A stretch of 64,000 nt of DNA, taken from Anoplolepis gracilipes. Its lineage: Eukaryota > Arthropoda > Insecta > Hymenoptera > Formicidae. Made by a program: the position numbers and the translations under genes. The notes under the pieces were generated by a model. That model was not told where the DNA came from. It did no database searches and worked only from the letters and a program-made list of their open reading frames with translations. Below, piece after piece: positions 49,543 to 63,993 of this stretch; the stretch's first letter is position 1; every line of letters starts with the position of its first letter. The DNA lies in contig NC_132972.1 of assembly GCF_047496725.1 (NCBI RefSeq), forward strand, positions 4,518,001-4,582,000, read 5' to 3'.

Positions 49543-50150
49543 TAAACGCAGTTCTATTTCTCGCGTAGACAATGATTCATTCTATGTTTAACTGACAGAA
49601 GTATATGCGTCAGTTTCGCTGTAACGTTACAAAAGAAATGTATTCAATATGTTCTTAAAGTTTTATAAATAACATTTTTATTTTCTTGAGAAAGATTGAT
49701 GCGTTAAAGCAAATAGATACTTGATCTTACAATCATTATTAATTTCTATAATGAAAAGATTTAATCAATAAATATTATTATGTATACAAATATTATTAAG
49801 TATAAAGAATAATCTACTACAAAAAAAAAGTTCTACATCTGCTATAATTAATATTACGATTTATCCAAAACTTATTTAAATTTATTGAGTATTTAAATGA
49901 TACTAAAGTTAACTGGTGCTCAAATGTAAAATATTAAACTTACGTAATTGGAAGATAACCTAATTATATATAAACTGGAGCGTTTTGTGTACCTGAGAGC
50001 CCGTGCCAAGATTCCTGAACACGTGTTTCGGATTCTTTTAGAAGTTAATCGACACAAGTTAATCTACAATTTATAATTTACGTGACTGTAATCGTTAAGG
50101 TCACTCATCTAATTTCTGGAAACCATCTTATGTAAAAAAAAGACTGAAAT

Positions 50151-50152
<2 letters not shown>

Positions 50153-50186
<34 letters not shown>
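50153..50186. repeat. (AT)n microsatellite
   Basis: About 17 AT units. Confidence 0.95.
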
Positions 50187-50190
<4 letters not shown>

Positions 50191-50448
50191 TGGAAATCAT
50201 CGTAAAAATAAAGATGCTATAAAACATTAGCAAAACTTCTTTCGTCATATATTTTTATGCAAATTACATTTATCAAAACATTATTTTATATTAACAGGAA
50301 AATAGCAAAAAACGTGTTTATCTCCTTGCATAATATATTTAACTTTTTCTGAAATGGAAAATATCCATTGAAAATGGAAGTGGAACTTTGTATGACACTT
50401 GGAAGAAAGGAAGGACTCGTTCAGTGATCGAGATAGCATTATATCGCT

Positions 50449-50491
50449 TTGACTATCTAACTTGCATTCTTGACTATCTAACTTGTGTATT
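50449..50491. repeat. Two-copy 21-bp direct repeat
   Basis: TTGACTATCTAACTTG occurs at 50449-50464 and again at 50470-50485. Confidence 0.8.
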
Positions 50492-52218
50492 TGTTTGTCT
50501 GCTTCTCTGAAAGTATATTATTATCATAAATTAATTAATATGCAGCATATTGATTTTTAAATTGTTCAAGTATTTTATGAAATACAAATATATAAATGTT
50601 ATATTCTTTCTTCATCTACAATAACTTATTCCAAGAATTTTATCCACATAAAATATAAAATATAAAAATTAAATTTACAAAGAATATTATTATTAATTTT
50701 GACCTAAATGCTACAATATTTTTGTGAATGCATTGTCTATATGAGAGTATCAAATTCAATTTAATTAAAATATAAATGCCGTTTTGATTGAAAGAACATA
50801 CTTCAAGAAATTTTAATCAAATCTAATTAAAGATGTTGCATCTTGGATTTATTTCAATGCTATCAATACTTCGATACTATATTTATCATGACAAACTTAT
50901 AAATAAATATGTTTACCATGATAACATCTCGCGCGAAATTTATACATACTTAATTACTTGTAACACGAACCGTATGGCCAGTCGCAGAGTACAATAATAG
51001 CTATCTCGAGTTGTTTTTCTCTTCGATAATGATTATCTACCAAATGTGACGATAAGATTCTAGTTGTTTGTATAGCGATGTAATTTCGTCGATATAATAA
51101 TCGCTCGCGCGATTACAAAGCTATCGATCTATCAGTTCGGAAACTGATAAATAACTTGTAAGATGACACCGGCTCGTCGAAGTCGGTGACGTTATGAATA
51201 GTCAGAAGCGGTTCGCGAACGGTTGAGGAGAATGAATAAGTATGTACGTACGTACGTACCTGCATAAATATACATGACCGCGTTGCGTATACCGCTTGAG
51301 CCATCACTATTAATAAAATAAAGGTATCCCAACTGTGTGTCGGACGCGTACGTGTCACTGCGCTGCCAGTCAATATCCGCGCACGTCTCACCGAAATGAT
51401 TTGAAGGGATCCTCTCGTGTCGACTATTTTCGGCCGATCATAACTGGCAACGTGTCCATCGTTAATGCTTGAACCCTTTAGTATATTTTTTCTTTTCGAT
51501 ATAAATCAGTACTGTCTAATTCAGGGATATAATTAACAAAAAATTTTATTAGTTTGTTTATTATATTTTTCACTCTGTACTTTCTTATAATAAATTGTTT
51601 TATCATTGTCCTCTTTTTAGATATCGTTTAATAAATGAATGAGATGTAGAATTTGTACTGATAATTATAATCGGCAAAATAATTTTTAAATTTTCATGCA
51701 AAAGTCGCTAAAATATATCTATCCTTATTGGACGACTGATTTATTTAACTAAGAACTCTGTTTAACGTTAAATAATAAGTTAAATTATTCGAATAACAAC
51801 TCTTCAAAATGTCTTAAAAATACAAACGTCGATCAGTGATTAGTAACAAATGAAAAGTTATGATGAAAAAATTTTTTTTACTTTTTTTTCCTAAACAATA
51901 TTATTAGATAAAATGACAAGAATATTAACAGAAGAATCAGCAACAATAGTATGGATTTGCAAAGAGCGAAAGTACGTTTATAACAGTCATTGCAAAATAT
52001 TGCTGCATTACCGATTACGTTGTGACTGAGAAACGAGGTTATTCATTCCGTAGATTTCACGCACATAATACGATCAGAAGGTTGCATTCATCAGATTTGA
52101 TCGATTGCATGCACATGCTCGATGCATACGTTTAATATGATTATCGAAATAATGCGCATTATTTCAGCTTTAAGCTATTGAATGTACTATTCTAAGATTT
52201 GGCATAAAAACCAATATC

Positions 52219-52371
52219 TATACTGAAAAAAAAAATAGTGTTGAATCAACAACATTATTAATCAAATTAATACGCCACGTATTGATTTGATTAATAATGT
52301 TGTTGAATTAATAAAATAAATTTCAACTATAATGATGTTGATTCAATATTATTTTTTTTTTTTTAGTGTAA
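52219..52371. mobile_element. Short palindromic MITE with poly-A/poly-T flanked ends
   Basis: The ends are ACTGAAAAAAAAAATA... and ...TTTTTTTTTTTTTAGTGT. Both sides carry a TTGAATCAAC-type block, and the inside holds a tight hairpin (52247-52274 pairing with 52278-52305, one mismatch, three-base loop). It is flanked by TA. About 150 bp, no ORF. Confidence 0.7.
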
Positions 52372-55300
52372 TAAATATCCGATTAAAAACTTATCGAAAT
52401 AACTTTTAAACTTTATAATAATAATAGTAATAATAGTTAAATTTTATAGCGTAATAATATCTTTAATAATACTTCATCATCTAACATCAGATTACATTTT
52501 ATTTCTTTTTTTTTTTTGTATTATTAGTCGATACTTAATTAAGTTGGAACATTATACGTACATATTATCTACTCCTCTGACAAGTTTATGTAAAAATAAG
52601 TTTCGTAATAAGAAGCATTATATATTTCATTATTAATTTTCTCAAGCATTCAATCATCCGTTTTGCTGATCCATCTGTTTCCAAGCCGCAGTATTACTCT
52701 TGTTTGTTTCAATACGAGGATATTAATTTACCATTGTATTGACAAGAGTGTGACAAAGGTTTTTATAAGAAAATATGTAATTGATTTTCCACAAGATTAG
52801 TCGGGCGTTTCCAGGATTATGGCAACGATTCATAAATCACGCGTAATGATTTTAGCGTCGAGCGTAGCGTGCACCGTATTAGAGGCATTTTATTCTTGCA
52901 GTTTCCGTTACTCGCTGTAGTTTTTAAGACACGTGGGCGTTCTCGTCAGACGCATTTGCTCGACAATAGATTTTGCACGAACAGAAGCGCTTTACGACTT
53001 CCTCGACGATGGAGATAATTTACGGTGATTTGTCAACGCGTTATTCGTGCGCTATCGTCCGAGGAATTTACGTTGTTTTTACATGCATCGCGATATACAA
53101 GCGCGAAAAGTAGCACGTAAAAATTTAATCATTTACCTTTTACAAAGTGGGTCGTATAAGCTACACATTATTTTTTTTTTTTTCAATGTTTCGCATGAAA
53201 GATTGACATTCTGTATAATTTCCATTTGCGAAACGTTCTCATTACTATTCTTGATGACGGAATATTATTACGCACGCAATATACGCATTAAGAGTTGTAC
53301 AAAACACTTTTTCAATATATCAAATTTTCTTCTTAAAAATCAAAAGTTGCTTTTGCCGACAATTAACACAACCTTTGTAATGCTTTGCTTTTGTAATGTA
53401 GATTATAATGTGCCTTACAATCTCTCGAGATATAATATTTCACTTTGTTGATTTTCAAGTCGAAGAATAGCATTGTCCTAGTTCTTAGACATTGATATTA
53501 CGTGTTGCAAGCATCCTTGAAACAGTAGCAAATTATAATAATGTCCCGTAATACCGCTTAGTCAGTCAAAGGACTATGGAGATTGAAATCGCGTGAAGTT
53601 GTACAAGGTGAAATGAAATACAATATCTCACAACTCAATAACTATTATACAATAATGAATCCTCGAACATGTAAATCTGGCATTTTTTGTTTGTGAAAAA
53701 AATGTTTATGAATATGCGCGTGGCGTATTGTAAAAAAGTGATATTACGTAATAAAAGACAGATCCAAACGCAATCGGAAATGAGATATTGAAAAAAGTAC
53801 TAAGTTATATGTTTAAAAGGCTACTTCAATTACAGCCCTCTCGTAAATTTATTAAACCACTTTAATGCACTTTTGTCTTAAATATTATATTTTACTTTCG
53901 TGAGAGAGATCCCGTTGAAATGGAAGCGAACAATCAGAAGTGCTCGCAGTAAAGTAGCTTTGCCATGCATGAGACAGCTGTAGGAAGTCAAATGTAATTT
54001 CGTTATCGGCTATCGATCGGAAATAAAAAGATGTAGAGCAGGATTTCAGCTATTTGTTCGACAATTTGTTCACGCGAATTTATCGCTATCGATGTATCAA
54101 ACGACGGTGATTTTTCACGATCTTGCCTTTGCACGTATGCTTATAATCCAATGCGAGTGGATAATTTGCATGGTTACAATTGCATCAGTTCGCATCGAGT
54201 TAATGACTGTCAGATTTTTTTTGTGCATCGACTAAATATGCCTTCGGCTGTTTCCTCGTAGACGAGGTCGCGAAAGGAAGGATCGCTGCTGCGCATAAGT
54301 ATTCTTATCGCGTGTCCGTTACATGTCCGCAAGGTAAAAGTATTTAACGTGTTTCGCAAGGTGCTAATCAAGTATGCGCCGGGCATATCCGTTATCCAAA
54401 TACGCTGGTCATGTGACGACGTGACTTTTCCAAACAATTTGCTGTTGCTTTGAACATGCTTTATTCGTCGAGTGTCATTTTGTCATTTTGAATCTCTGAT
54501 TGACACTCGAGAGAGTTTCTTTGATATTTACCATCGTGTCATCTTTTGGCATCGTCTGGCCAAATGTTGAAACGAATTCAAAAATTGCATCACTATGGTA
54601 TCCGTTATGATCTATCTTTAAAATTATGAAAACAAGAGGGAACATTAACATAGAAATGTGTTAGTAGCTAGTATTTTCAGTAGAAGAGAGAAAGAGAGAG
54701 AGAGAGAAATGAATTTTTTCGTCAGAAAAATAATTAGCATTATAAACGAGATTGTAGGTTAACTAATGAACTATACTTGTACACGCAGATTTTAAGCAAT
54801 ATCAAACTTTGATATACGCTAATGACGTAAATGGTGAATTTGCTATGGATAAATCAGTCCCCCTTTTGTTCCTTCATCAATATCGCGGACACTTCATCTA
54901 CGTAAGCATACTCGTCTTACAATAACGAATGCCACGTTGAAAAATGATAGGGTTGTGTACGCCAACGCAAACGATATCAGGTTGCAGCAACGTGAGTAGC
55001 TTCAACTAATAAAACTCAATAGGTATGACTTTGTCGTGCGGCTCTTTCGACGAGAAAGTTATCACTAAGATGATACAAAAAAAATAATCAAAATGCAGCG
55101 CAAAATTCAAAAACATCTAATAATTATCAAGAGACCACACGTTGAAAGAGCTCGCTAATCAGTAAAAAATTTCTCTATTGTCAAATATTTGATAAAGAAA
55201 GATTTGTATATTACATTTGTATTACATTTATGATAAAGTTTATAGACAAAAAATGGTGTACAGTTCTAAGACAGTTTGTATACATTTTCACGATGGTTCG

Positions 55301-57811
55301 AACTTTTGGGAGATGTTCATCAAGTGCAAACTGGAACACCAGAAATGTCGTGGCTCGATTCGAAGTAATCGATAACAGGTGTCGTAGAAGCGAGGCGGAA
55401 AGCGCGGATGAAAATCGCGTGGAATTCCGAGGGAGGAGGGAATACAATAACGAACACACTTTCAAACATCCTTGACTTCCTTATATGCAGGCACGCGGGA
55501 AGTTACGTAATAAAACTCGCCAAGTCACGGCAAAGCAGGTAAGGATACAGCAAGAAAATGAGAGAGAAGACCGCCGTATATCAGAATCCTTTGTCAGTGT
55601 ATCTATCGCGTCAGATTGTCCTGCGAAATTAGAAATCGTCCTTTGAGGAATCATCCGAGAGCCTTTCAACGAGGCTTTTGCCGGAATAAAATGGAAAAAG
55701 CGCGCATTTAGTCGTACGAAGTAGCATCTATAAATTTCGCAAAGTATCATATACAGATCTGACATCTCAACAGCATAGAATCTAATAATGGTTATTTTAG
55801 ATTATTTTTCACCTGTCTTCTTTCCGTGAAAAATTTCATTACAGTTTATTATATATCGCAATTTTTTTCTAAAAATTTTTGATATTAAATATTAAATGCA
55901 AGATTGAAATTCTGTCAAAGAAAATACGTAAAATATTAATTAAACAACAACTAAAAATTAATTTTTGTTACCTAATACTTACAATTAAATTGTTAGATAT
56001 TTTTCCAATATTATTTTATTTTTAATTACTCATATCATGAAAATTATTAAATATTGTAAATCACAAGACCAACAACCAATATTTTAACTTTTATTTAGTA
56101 TTTTGCATTAAAATATCGATGCATCTAACATATTTTGTAGAACTGGTTAAACAGGTTACCATGTGAATAATGCAAAAACAAAAGACAATACATTTAAAAC
56201 AGTCTCACGATTACTAACACATACCCACATAAGCTTAATATATTTTGCTAAATATATCAATATCGACTGAACAACTAGATAAGGTGCATTGTATAACCTT
56301 CTACGTAATGTATAGTCTAGTATAAAAAGTGCGCCAACTATTCCTCAACCATATTAATGGTTACTGCACTTTTGGTTAAAATATTGCAGTTCTTAATAAA
56401 TTATTTGCGAATTAGAAAACAGAAAGCAGTAAATTTTAATACTGAATTTATTATTAAGATATATGATTGTTGATAAAATATTTCAAGATTCGCTATATCT
56501 TTTAATTTACTTGTTGATTAGTTTGATTTATCACAATTTATTAAAAATTGTATATTTCACTTTTAACCGAGACTGTGGGTATGAGATGTCAAACTAGTTA
56601 TGTAAATAAGCTCGTAAAAGTCCAAGTAATATGAATGTATAACGTTAGGTTATGAAAGAAATTTCAGAATAATATATAACTTTTATTGCGTTAAAATGCA
56701 CATATTGCTACAATTTTTACAAATTGCATCATCAATGTATGTATATGCATACTTATATAAATTGTAAACAATCTTTTTTATATACAAAACAATATTTTTT
56801 TTAGAAAAGAGAATATACAAAAGAGAAAGAGAAAAATAGAGAGAAATTGAAAAATAGATTTTCAAAGCTTATTTAGAAACAATGGGATTTTGTTTCATTC
56901 ATTATAAATAATTTTTATCATAAATATTGATACAAAAAAAATCTTAACATATTTAATAATTATAATTAATATTTAATAATGCAAATTTAATATTGAATCC
57001 CTTCAAATGCATTAGGAATAACTAAAGTAATTGTTAAAAAATTTGCTTGGTTTCTCTGCTGCGTAATTAAAATTTGTTTTCACTAAACGAATTATATTAC
57101 CGACTAGAATGTTCTTCGGGAAATCGTATGACCTTGCAGTTGAGGCAAGCATATAAACGCCAATGTCCAAAGGACAGTGAATCGCATTATTATAGAGAGT
57201 CGACTTTTATGACGCGCATGATGACTCGCTTATGTCTTTCCTTATGATTGCAACGATGAGGAGTTAAGTATAGTTAGGTGACGTATACGTTTCTATATAT
57301 ATATATATATATATACAATATATGTGTGTGTTAATGGGTTGCGCAAGCGGGACGAGTCGCTAAGGTTTCACGTCGATGCTTGACAAACTGCACGTTTCTA
57401 ATGCACTTGACTGCATTAGCAGGCAATGGTGGTGGCGCGATATTTCTTTCGGCGTGACTCTGTTTACAGATTACGTTCCTGCTTAATATGTTCACCACGT
57501 TCTGTTCAAGGCGATCAGAGAAATTAGTCAATAGAGACGTTGGTTTAATACAATGCTATGTAAATGTCACCGCTATCATTTGCAGTAAGCCCGATGATTA
57601 TCATGATCTGCATACAACTTTTACTAAGTTCAATTCCAGTTATCTAATAAAAAATCTTGTGAAAAAAGGCTCTATGCAAATCTAATAGATTACGCATAAC
57701 AAAAAACTAGGGAAAATTCCTTAAAATTTTAAACTATATTTATCGCGATAAAAAAAAAATAATCAAAAATCTAGTAGGTTTTTCTTTTCTATTAAAAAAT
57801 CTATAGTTGAC

Positions 57812-57873
<62 letters not shown>
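57812..57873. repeat. (AT)n microsatellite, longest AT run
   Basis: About 30 uninterrupted AT units, about 100 bp before the 58.0-kb MITE. Confidence 0.95.
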
Positions 57874-57875
<2 letters not shown>

Positions 57876-57973
57876 ACAATGAAAATAAGACTCTAAATAT
57901 TACAAAGTAATATAAGTGATAATCAAATAGACAAGTAAGAGCTAACGCAGCTCGAAAGCGTGAAATAAAATAA

Positions 57974-58226
57974 ATAAAGATATCCAATTAAAGATTTATT
58001 TAATTGATTTAATTAATTTAATTTATACACGTTTCGATTCTCCTTCAGGCCTTCTTCTGTAAAATAATGCTAATACCGTTGAAAAAAACATTAATTAAAG
58101 ACATATCCCAAAACTTGTATTAATATCTTTTTTAATTGTATTATATTTTACTGAAGAAGGGCAGGAGAGGAACCAAAACGTATAAATCAAATTAATTAAA
58201 TAAATCTTTAATTAAATATCTTTATA
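57974..58226. mobile_element. MITE-like inverted repeat of about 250 bp with roughly 85-bp arms
   Basis: The left arm (about 57975-58062) and right arm (about 58142-58226) are inverted copies. Shared blocks are AAAGATAT-x-x-AATTAAAGATT, TTATTTAATT, GTTTCGATTCTCCT against GTTTTGGTTCCTCT, and CTTCTTCTGTAAAATA against CTTCTTCAGTAAAATA. The centre is short and AT-rich. There is no coding capacity. Confidence 0.7.
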
Positions 58227-58459
58227 CATTTAACACTATAACAACATCAATAATATTGATAAAGTCGCTTATGGCTATTGTCTTACACGTTATCTCTAGC
58301 TAAATGTACATCGCTCCTTGAAATTCATGTCGTAGAGGATGTTGTAGAGGAAGTTGCATCACGTCGGTTATAATACATTTCAAGACCTATTATATACAAA
58401 ACACCGTATATACTCTTCTTTGGAGATGTTAAAAAATTAATTTTTCCGTGCGCGGTAAG

Positions 58460-58612
58460 GCAAGACATCGTTTCGTTTCGCATCGTATCCTCTCTACAGC
58501 AGCGCGACGTCGTTTTCTATTCCGCGAAATACGGTGCCCTCGAGCGTTTCTCTCAAAAGCGCAACTTTAAGAACTCAGGAAAGTTAAGGTTCTGTGCGAT
58601 GCGAAACGACAT
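58460..58612. other. GC-richer segment with CGTTTCGCATCG inverted repeat
   Basis: CGTTTCGCATCG at about 58476-58487 is complementary to CGATGCGAAACG near 58596-58607. The loop of about 110 bases is unusually GC-rich for the surroundings. No ORF is supported. Confidence 0.35.
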
Positions 58613-59565
58613 CGCGTCAGTGTGTCAGTGGACCGGCAACGAAACGAGTTTCTTACCCGGCATTTACACATAACCGTAAGGTACGATGCCCTTCGCCGTC
58701 ACGGTTTGGCGTACTTTCGATCTCTGCAATCTTCTCTTCATCGATGATCTACATTTGAGAATGTTGGTGAAAATTTACACGATGTTAAAGAAAATTTTAC
58801 ATACAAAATCATACATGCATGCACGCGCATGAATAAAATTTTATTTTTTGTGCGAAATTTTCAAAAACAATAAACAGAATATATGTATGTACGCGCGGTC
58901 TTCAATAATTACATGATTGAAAAAATATTATTTTAATTCAAAATAAGCATGTATCTTGAGAATTATAACTAAAAATATAACGTCGATTATATGAGTGGTA
59001 AATTTATATTTTGAGAAATTTTTATTTCAATCGCTATGTAAATCGGAATAGGATGCACATCTATCATTTGTATCTGTCACTTTAAAGCTTGCACGATTTG
59101 AGAGTTGATATATAGCGACAGGCAAAATCTATAATAAATAAAAAAATTAACGACAACGAGAATAATACCGGTCGACCAAGAGCCGAAGTAAATGCTAAAA
59201 ATTATGACGACCGATTTTGCGGATTTGCCGATTACGTTCCGCCGAGAAATGAATTGGCAGAAGGCACTTTCTGTTGTTCTATGATTTGCAAGCGACCTAG
59301 TCTCAGCTGATTTAGAAGTGGTCGTTGGCCCTAACACAAATCTCCGCATCTTCGTTTGGCTGACGTACGATTTTACGGCTATATTTGATTGACGTATTCT
59401 GTGATTTATCTCGTAAAACTAGACAAGTTAATGTTTAAGCAAATGACAATTGATGTTTAAGTAAATGACAAGTATGAATTCTGCTATGTTAAAAAAAAAT
59501 GTGACAATCTTTTGACAAAAATAACGCTAAATATATATTTATAACAAATACTGAACATCTAATTT

Positions 59566-59655
<90 letters not shown>
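59566..59655. repeat. (CT)n microsatellite, longest in the window
   Basis: About 44 CT units with one missing C near 59590. Confidence 0.95.
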
Positions 59656-59658
<3 letters not shown>

Positions 59659-62600
59659 GTTTCATATTTTCTAGATTTATTTTCACAGTTTTAATCAATT
59701 TCTCATTCAAATCTCAACATATGGTTGTGAACGGTCTCTCCGTGCTATTTTTATTTCAATATATCTGGCTATATATTTTATAGTGAAATCCGATTGTAAT
59801 ATATCAAATTTGCTTCAAAAAACTATTTGAAAGTAGTGTTGTTTTGTGACATGGAGAAAATATATATATCTCTTATTCAAAGAGAACTATTCTGTAGTAT
59901 ATTCAAAATTTACCATAATTAATTAAAAATAATGTTAAATATCTCTTGGTAAATATAAGATTATTAATGGTTTTTTTAAAACTTATATTAAAAGAAATTT
60001 TAAGTAATTATACTTTAATAATTATATCTTATGGTTTTAATTAATAATTATTATTGTTAATTCTGTGAAATCTTATATGTCGAATGATCCGCAGAGATTG
60101 TCATGTAATAATCGAAACAATGATTTCGGTCGCACGATGTAATGGAGAGAAGTTTTGCTTGTGACACTTCTTTGCATATTAATTTACATACATATGTGTT
60201 CCGCTTTCACTCGCATCGCCAGTTGTGTCGTCCCTGAAAAATGGTGTAATTCGTTACGCTTGGTGAATTTCTGCTCGACTAAATCGTTGAAAAAAAAATA
60301 GAACGCTTCACAGACACTTCACGCTTTTCTGCAATTTTAAACTACCACAAATAATAACTTAATTTCTCCATTTCTATATGATAAGTTACTTCGCGTTATA
60401 TCTATGTATCTTGTCAAGTTTAATACTTTTTCGCATTGACGTTATGGGTTCATTTATTGCTGGCTTATTTTGAAGAACATAGTTTCTAGATTGCACTATA
60501 TACATTCTATATATTTTTCGCCTTTCCTACTAAAAAAAATATTTTTCTAAAGACATTCAAGAATTTACAATATAAAAATGTGCGAAGAATATATTGTTAA
60601 AAGAAAGAAATAAACCTTATATATTTTTTTTATAAAGAAAGTATCTGCGCTCACGCATAATATTCGTTAAAACATTTTAAAAATCTATCTAAATAAATCA
60701 TTTTCTTTTACATATGTGATAATGCACTCTACTTATATATTATAAATTAAATATATTAATTTAACTGAATAATAAAAATAATATGCCGGTAGATAAAAAG
60801 TTATAAAAGTTTATGTAATATTTTTTTTATAACAACGAACAGATTCATTAGTTTCATATTAAATCCTATTTAGGATTTTATATCTTTATTTAACAGCACA
60901 ACCCTAAATGTAGTCTTCTAAAATTTATATATGCATTATAGTTTTAAAACAAAAACCAAATACATAACATAATTGTAAATGTATAATCTAAATATTTTAT
61001 ATCAATGGTGTAATGTGTAATCAATGACACATTTCCCGCACAAGAAAAAAGAGAGCAACGGCTCTGTAAGAAGAAAAGAAAAAAGATAATTCTCCCTACA
61101 GCACTTGTATATAGTGCTTGTTTTCGCGGTCAGTGCAGTCTGCAGGCTCCAGAAATTTATCAATGGAGACCGTTATTATACGCGCGTAAGAGAGAAAGAA
61201 AAAGAGACGTGTACGAGCGCGTTGGTAGAAAATGAAGGCCATGACAAGTCAGTTGGAGACTGGTACAAAATGACGTGCCAAATTTATTTAAATAACTGTG
61301 TTATTCTATATCGTTATCGATGTTCTTTACAAACATAACAAAAATATTAAATCACTTACAACAAATAATTTTGTGCAGACAATATTGTGAATAGATTCGA
61401 TTATGTTTTAGATCTGTATCAAACATTTAAATATACCATATGAAATTTACTTTAATTTTAAACTAGTTTTTTGTAGTATATAAATAAATTATTTTGACAT
61501 TGCTTTTCATTAAATTTTTACTTTCAATGACAAATATATTCTTTGCACTACATTCAGTACTAAATGTAATTGTCTTATTTTAACCTCATGTATATTGCAG
61601 ATGATTTCTACATAAATATAGTTTTGCTTTTATCTTAATTTGGAGTATCAAAAAATATTTTAAAATGATGTCAAGAGATTCCTTTCATAATTTCAGAATT
61701 TAACAATAGTAAGTATAATAAGAGTTCTTTGCAAAGAATAATCGCACGCATTCTAAATTTATATAATTTTTGTGTAAAAATTATAATTTATCATTACATA
61801 CAGTGTCACAGTTATTTTTATATTATAATCTGTAACATAGTATATAAAAATATCTGAAAATTGAAACGGTATTTTTCTTGACATATACTAAGTTCGCGAT
61901 ATATATTTTTAACTCTTTAAATGGGTCATCGTTGATAAAGACGTGCAAAATATAGAAATATCATTTAACAGTGATAATAGTTTATGAACTTGTTTGAATC
62001 AAGCATGTTGCCGTCTTCATTTTTTTATGATCTTTCTTATACATATATTTAAATATAAATTATGCAACTATATTTAATATAATATAATTACAATATATTA
62101 GTAAATATCGTCCGTTTTTAGAATTAAATATATGATGCAAATACAAAAAATAATATTTAAAACATAAGTATTTACGTTTTTGTACAAAATTAAAATACGT
62201 GAAATTAAAGTCAAACTAATTCTCATTTAATGCAATTCTCGGAGACTCTTTTTACTTCTCCCTCTCGCTTTCTGTTTCGTAATTACGTTCGTAGGCACGT
62301 AGTAACTACTAATTAGAAATTACGTGAGAGCTTCGCGCGGATGTTGATTTGATCGATGCAATAACGAATGCTCGGCATTTCGATTCGACCGCCAGCATTT
62401 CACGATCATGGTCGCGTAAAACGCGAGATGACTCGCTCGTTTGCAAACACGCAGCACGCGCAAATTGCACGCAAATTAGCAGTCCCAGTTTACCCTATTA
62501 CCTGACTAAATCACGATGGCGTATAATTGAAAATGGGTGAAGGCTGAATTAACGTCAAGATGTTAACTACATTTGCATGATCGTGACGGAAAAAAGATCT

Positions 62601-63993
62601 TTGAGAATATCGGCATCTCGCACGCTTTGCTAACAACGTAGCGTCACTTTCGTTATGTAAGTAATTCTTCTGCCAACTAACGGAAGGAAATCTTAGCTAA
62701 CACGACGTTGGCTATCTTGAACAATACGCATCGCTTTTCCTTGCGTCCTCCTTATTCATGTCGGTGTGAAATTCCGGGATACTTCGCGTATTATCACGCG
62801 CGGTTTGTCCAGAATTGTATTCGAGAGCATTCTAAAGACCATTTGCGCACCGACGTGAATTAACGCTAATCTGAAATTAATTAATTCTTCCTCTCATTGT
62901 CAGTCTATATCATACGCAAGATTACGGTACATGAAACGAAAAATCAGGACTAAACTCGGTGAAAGATGGACCAATATTTTTAAATATATTTCAAAATAAT
63001 ATTCACTGTACACATGAAATCTTCAAGAAAATCTTACTCTATCTTTTGAGGGCCATAATTTATTATTTATGCACTTTGTCAGAGGCGTTTAATAAAAATA
63101 AAGTCTTCGAATTTTTACATTATTAAATATACATATTAATACAGAATCAACGGACGATTTTTCGAACACCCATCGAGAATAATGCTACTGTAAAGCGACG
63201 CTCTGGAACGCAATCCAGTTAATTTATGTGTTATATGCGGGATTATGCATTCCGAATATAACTGAGCGCAGTAATCATGAATCGTTGTTTCGCGGAAGGC
63301 AATCATTCCGTTCTATCTATTCGAGCTACTATAACGTGCGTGTCTTTTTCGTCTGACGATTTTAGAATTCGCGGTGAATTGCATTCAACTGCGAAGCACG
63401 AGGCGCACGAGGCACACGAGACTGAAGCGTATCCTTGAACATTCGTTCGTAATGTTGCTTTCAACCTGTGCAAAACAATGCCCTGTAGGTATTTACGTAA
63501 CACTACGTGAAACCTAGATTCGATTTCGGAAGACGATAATTCGCGAAATAATTATAAAAATACTATACCCAAATACCTGATCAACTCTTGATCTAAAAAG
63601 ATTCATTATGTTTAATAACTTTTTTAAATATTATGTAAAAGAGATCGTACAAAACAATTTTGAAATATTAATATTTTAAATGTTATTAAATTATTTCTAA
63701 TAAAAAATTAAATTATTTCCAAAACATGTCATCTCTCATATATCTTTTTTTTCAACTAATATTTTCAATTATGTGTAATTTTCATGTAACTTGACCTTCT
63801 ATGAGTATCAGCTTATAATAATGCTGATATAAATAGAATTTTTATATGTCATTCGAAATGTTACGTAAAAATATATATGTGTATTTATAGTATAAATATA
63901 AATTTATGTATAAATTATATACGTATATTTATGATAAATTTTATACATATATATGAAATTTTTTTTTCTTCGTCATAAAGTCTTTCCTTTTAG

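Larger units (their letters stand above)
27313..63993 (+). other. 36.7-kb CELF intron carrying an internal promoter
   Basis: The interval is bounded by a consensus donor (GTGAGT at 27313) and a consensus acceptor at 63992-63993, both in the phase expected of CELF genes. It holds the alternative first exon at 48.8 kb and most of the MITE-like elements of the window. Its length is inferred from two exon calls. Confidence 0.55.
48956..63993. other. Gene-free stretch: intron after the alternative first exon
   Basis: Mostly AT-rich, with moderate GC patches near 50930-51460, 52800-53060, 53900-54440, 55240-55760, 57100-57480, 58440-58740, 59080-59360, 62230-62870 and 63140-63540. Short frames occur in these, but none has coding character with matched splice sites. 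Confidence 0.5.

Noticed and set aside
54210..54437. 75-residue minus-strand frame that looks somewhat protein-like
   Set aside because: It opens at TTG, no domain is recognised, and there is no matched splice-site pair with a neighbouring exon.
59077..59349. 90-residue minus-strand frame with a hydrophobic stretch
   Set aside because: The hydrophobic residues follow from AT-rich codons; no start context, exon partner or family match.
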